DNA from: Chlorogloeopsis sp. ULAP01
GTDB lineage: Bacteria; Cyanobacteriota; Cyanobacteriia; Cyanobacteriales; Nostocaceae
DNA: 64,000 nucleotides
Direction: 5' to 3'
NCBI RefSeq assembly: GCF_030381805.1
Contig: NZ_JAUDRH010000003.1
Span: 124,001 to 188,000, forward strand
Shown here: piece after piece, positions 62,093 to 64,000 of the stretch
Position numbering within the stretch: the stretch's first letter is position 1
Layout of the letters: each line of letters begins with the position of its first letter
Translations under genes and position numbers: made by a program
The notes under the pieces: generated by a model
Databases searched by the model: none
Told to the model about the DNA's origin: nothing
What the model saw: only the letters and a program-made list of their open reading frames with translations

Positions 62093-63168
62093 TTACCCAA
62101 TTAAATTGCTGTTATAGAGATTTACAGCACCTTCCTGATGAATCTTTTGATAAACCAAATCTCTAAGCAAATTAGCTTTTTGGTTGGAAATTGATTTATG
62201 TAGACTCCTGAGAGTCATCCGCACCAACAGATTCTTTTGATTGGCTTGGATACCCAAGCGTTGAATAGCCTGGGGTGGAAGTTGTTGATAGTGCGTTTCA
62301 CCCAGTATATCTACTGACTCCAAAAGTTCGGCGTCGTCACCCAATACCTCTACTATTTGTTCGCAGATATCTTCCAATTCCGTATCTAACTCAGTCACAA
62401 TTGACATATCTCGACTAATGCTAGGTTGATTGGAAACTTGGTGGTAAGATTCCAAATTTTTCATCTGCTCGGCAATGCGGGGATGGCTACTTCGCAGCAA
62501 GCGAATATCATCTATCCCTTTGACTAACATCACCAGACGATCTAGTCCCCAACCAGACGCTAATCCGCTCTGAGGCGATCGCAACAAATGAGGATGAGCT
62601 TCCCCGCATTCTCCGATTTCAATCCATTTGCCATCAACTAACACTTCAATTTCTAACCCATTGCGGGTGTAGGGATGCGAAGTTTCGTTGAGGCGGTAGG
62701 ATATACCTGGAAGAACAGCATAAATCATCGTTTCGATGAATGGAATTAAAGCTTCTCTACCTAGATGCTGATGTTCATTAATCAGCCAAACATCCATTTG
62801 GTGGGGTTCGCCCACATGGCGTTTATCCACCACATCCCGACGATAGCAAATGCCGGGGTGGAGGATGAGTTGTTCTCCCCTAAGCTTGGGAAGTAACTCT
62901 GGCATGATTACAGTGGTGTGAGTTCTAAGTAACCTATCGTCGCTGAGGTAGCGAGTGTATTTCGGGGAACGTGACAAACTGTCTGAAGGGAAATAAAGTT
63001 TGTCGAAATTGTTAGCAACTGTAGTGATGGGCGAAGAATGCCAAATTATTGGTTCTGGATATCCAGACTTGTACAGAGCCTCGGCAATTTTGTAGACGAC
63101 AAGATTAATAGCGTGAATGCCATTAGCTGGGTTTGTTAAGTCAGGCTTGAGAAGTCCCGTTGGTTCAT
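62093..63168 (-). pseudogene. Stand-alone PheRS-like protein, 5' end apparently frameshifted
   Basis: This is a class II synthetase-like gene: catalytic core with motif 2 YRRDVVDKRHVGEPHQ, motif 3 SGWGLDRLVML and a C-terminal FDX-ACB domain (about the last 95 residues). It is the free-standing PheRS-like family, not PheS or PheT. The frame is open up to 63196 and encodes, above 62977, residues that match the family (GLLKPDLTNPANGIHAINLV and SSPITTVANNFDKLYF), but it has no ATG, GTG or TTG except TTG 62977, which would delete these. An ATG at 63166-63168 is one base out of frame; adding a G to GGG (63156-63158) would join them. It may be a true frameshift, a sequencing error or a non-canonical start. 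Confidence 0.6.
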
Positions 63169-63269
63169 TTTTTGCCTCTCTGAATAAATTGTAATATTAG
63201 TGTAACATCTGAGCTTGCATAACGGCATTACTTAGAAAAATTTCCCCACCCTACAAAAATTGTTGAATT

Positions 63270-64000
63270 TTACTGGTAAACTTCCGGGTTAACACAATAA
63301 GGCAACCGCTCTCCCTTTAACCCAGCAATTAAATTCTCAATCGCCATATCTGCCATTTTTTTCCGCGTCTGACGACTGGCGCTACCGATATGAGGAGTAA
63401 TAATTAAGTTATCAAGACTCAGTAAAGGACTATCGGTGGGAATAGGTTCTGGTTCTGTAACATCAATAGCGGCACCTGCAATTTGACCATTAGATAAAGC
63501 TTGATATAAGGCATTTGGCTCTACAATTGTTCCCCGTGCTGTATTAATTAAAATTGCAGATTGCTTCATCAGCGCAAATTGCGGTTTATTAAACAGATGG
63601 TGTGTTTCTGCTGTTAAAGGTGTATGAATTGTCACAAAATCACATTCCTGTAACAAACGTTCAAGACTAGCAAATTCCACACCCAAAGATTCTTCTAGCT
63701 CTGGCTCCCATCTGTGCTTGCTGGTATAAATAATTCGCATTTCAAAACCCTTAGCACGACGAGCTACTGCCTGTCCAATTCGCCCAAAACCAACAATCCC
63801 CAGAGTAGCACCTGTGACATTAGGCCCCAGTAACAAATCTGGTTCCCATGTTCGCCATTCTCCCCCACGCGTAAACCGATCTGCCTCTACCACTCGTCGT
63901 GCAGCTGCCATTAGTAACGCCCAAGTTAAATCGGCTGTTGCATCTGTTAATACACCAGGAGTGTGACCGATTGGGATACGCCGCGCTGTAACAGATAAAA
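63270..64000 (-). CDS. D-2-hydroxyacid dehydrogenase (glyoxylate/hydroxypyruvate reductase-like), 5' partial
   Basis: The gene runs off the window end; the 3' 240-odd codons are here. NAD(P) motif GIVGFGRIGQAVARRA, catalytic Arg in NTARGTIVEP, Glu in DVTEPEPI and His in TPHIGSAS are all visible, so it is intact in this part. It reduces glyoxylate, hydroxypyruvate or a related 2-ketoacid. An internal ATG at 63911 is not the start, since family sequence continues upstream (GVLTDATADLTWALLMAAAR). Confidence 0.9.
   Translation of the reverse strand, partial: LSVTARRIPIGHTPGVLTDATADLTWALLMAAARRVVEADRFTRGGEWRTWEPDLLLGPNVTGATLGIVGFGRIGQAVARRAKGFEMRIIYTSKHRWEPELEESLGVEFASLERLLQECDFVTIHTPLTAETHHLFNKPQFALMKQSAILINTARGTIVEPNALYQALSNGQIAGAAIDVTEPEPIPTDSPLLSLDNLIITPHIGSASRQTRKKMADMAIENLIAGLKGERLPYCVNPEVYQ

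Noticed and set aside
1..64000. CRISPR array or insertion sequence
   Set aside because: No regular direct-repeat/spacer array and no transposase gene was seen; the tandem repeats found are 7-10 bp or about 80 bp without unique spacers.

Overview
The window is chromosomal DNA from a cyanobacterium, most likely a filamentous, heterocyst-forming member of the Nostocales. The evidence is the very frequent HIP1 octamer GCGATCGC, several arrays of 7-bp short tandem repeats (STRR-like) between genes, many palindromic dispersed repeats, and cyanobacterial gene families such as DUF1614, DUF1818, DUF3110, DUF928, PEP-CTERM, NIL-ferredoxin, DICT-GAF histidine kinase, GH57 and a phosphoketolase cluster. 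No phage, plasmid, insertion sequence or CRISPR array was recognised. One tRNA was found, tRNA-Pro(GGG).

Layout. 0-12.5 kb: an SDR with an unusual active site, an AI-2E permease, a DUF1614 membrane protein, FtsH, a PEP-CTERM protein, a WD40 protein, a GH13 amylase, a fasciclin protein, rpoZ, a DUF1818 protein and tRNA-Pro. 12.5-16 kb: AT-rich and gene-poor, with a PAS-Crp fusion regulator. 16-27.5 kb: a BmpA/nucleoside-type permease, a tandem universal stress protein, a DUF928 protein, an M3 peptidase, an ArsR-type regulator beside a small membrane gene (both with the same palindrome upstream), a TxlA-like thioredoxin, a monofunctional heme catalase, a NIL-ferredoxin and a DUF3110 protein. 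27.5-40.5 kb: murQ, a pentapeptide-repeat protein, a DICT-GAF histidine kinase, a ribbon-helix-helix protein with its own palindrome, a giant TPR protein, a three-gene cluster of small proteins, TspO, a lipoprotein and a CADD-like (DUF3865) protein.

40.6-50.3 kb is a carbon-metabolism block: a GH36 alpha-galactosidase-like gene, ackA, tal, a glycolytic GapC-type gap and xfp, all on the minus strand. Xfp and AckA would convert sugar phosphates to acetate with ATP formation, and Tal and Gap feed the same pool, which fits fermentation or dark/heterocyst metabolism. 50.8-64 kb: rimM with a repeat-encoded N-terminus, a valine-pyruvate aminotransferase-like gene, glutathione-dependent formaldehyde dehydrogenase, an alpha/beta hydrolase, a GH57 glucanotransferase-like gene, an ArsC/Spx-like protein, a methyltransferase, a DUF433/DUF5615 toxin-antitoxin-like pair, glgA, a stand-alone PheRS-like protein whose 5' end looks frameshifted, and a D-2-hydroxyacid dehydrogenase cut by the window end.

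Most genes are ordinary housekeeping or conserved cyanobacterial genes, and no clear new multi-gene system was seen. The most unusual signals are small-scale: repeats that supply codons (stop of 11445-11984, start of murQ, N-terminus of RimM), matched operators around the ArsR, RHH and catalase genes, the PAS-Crp fusion, and the disrupted PheRS-like gene.
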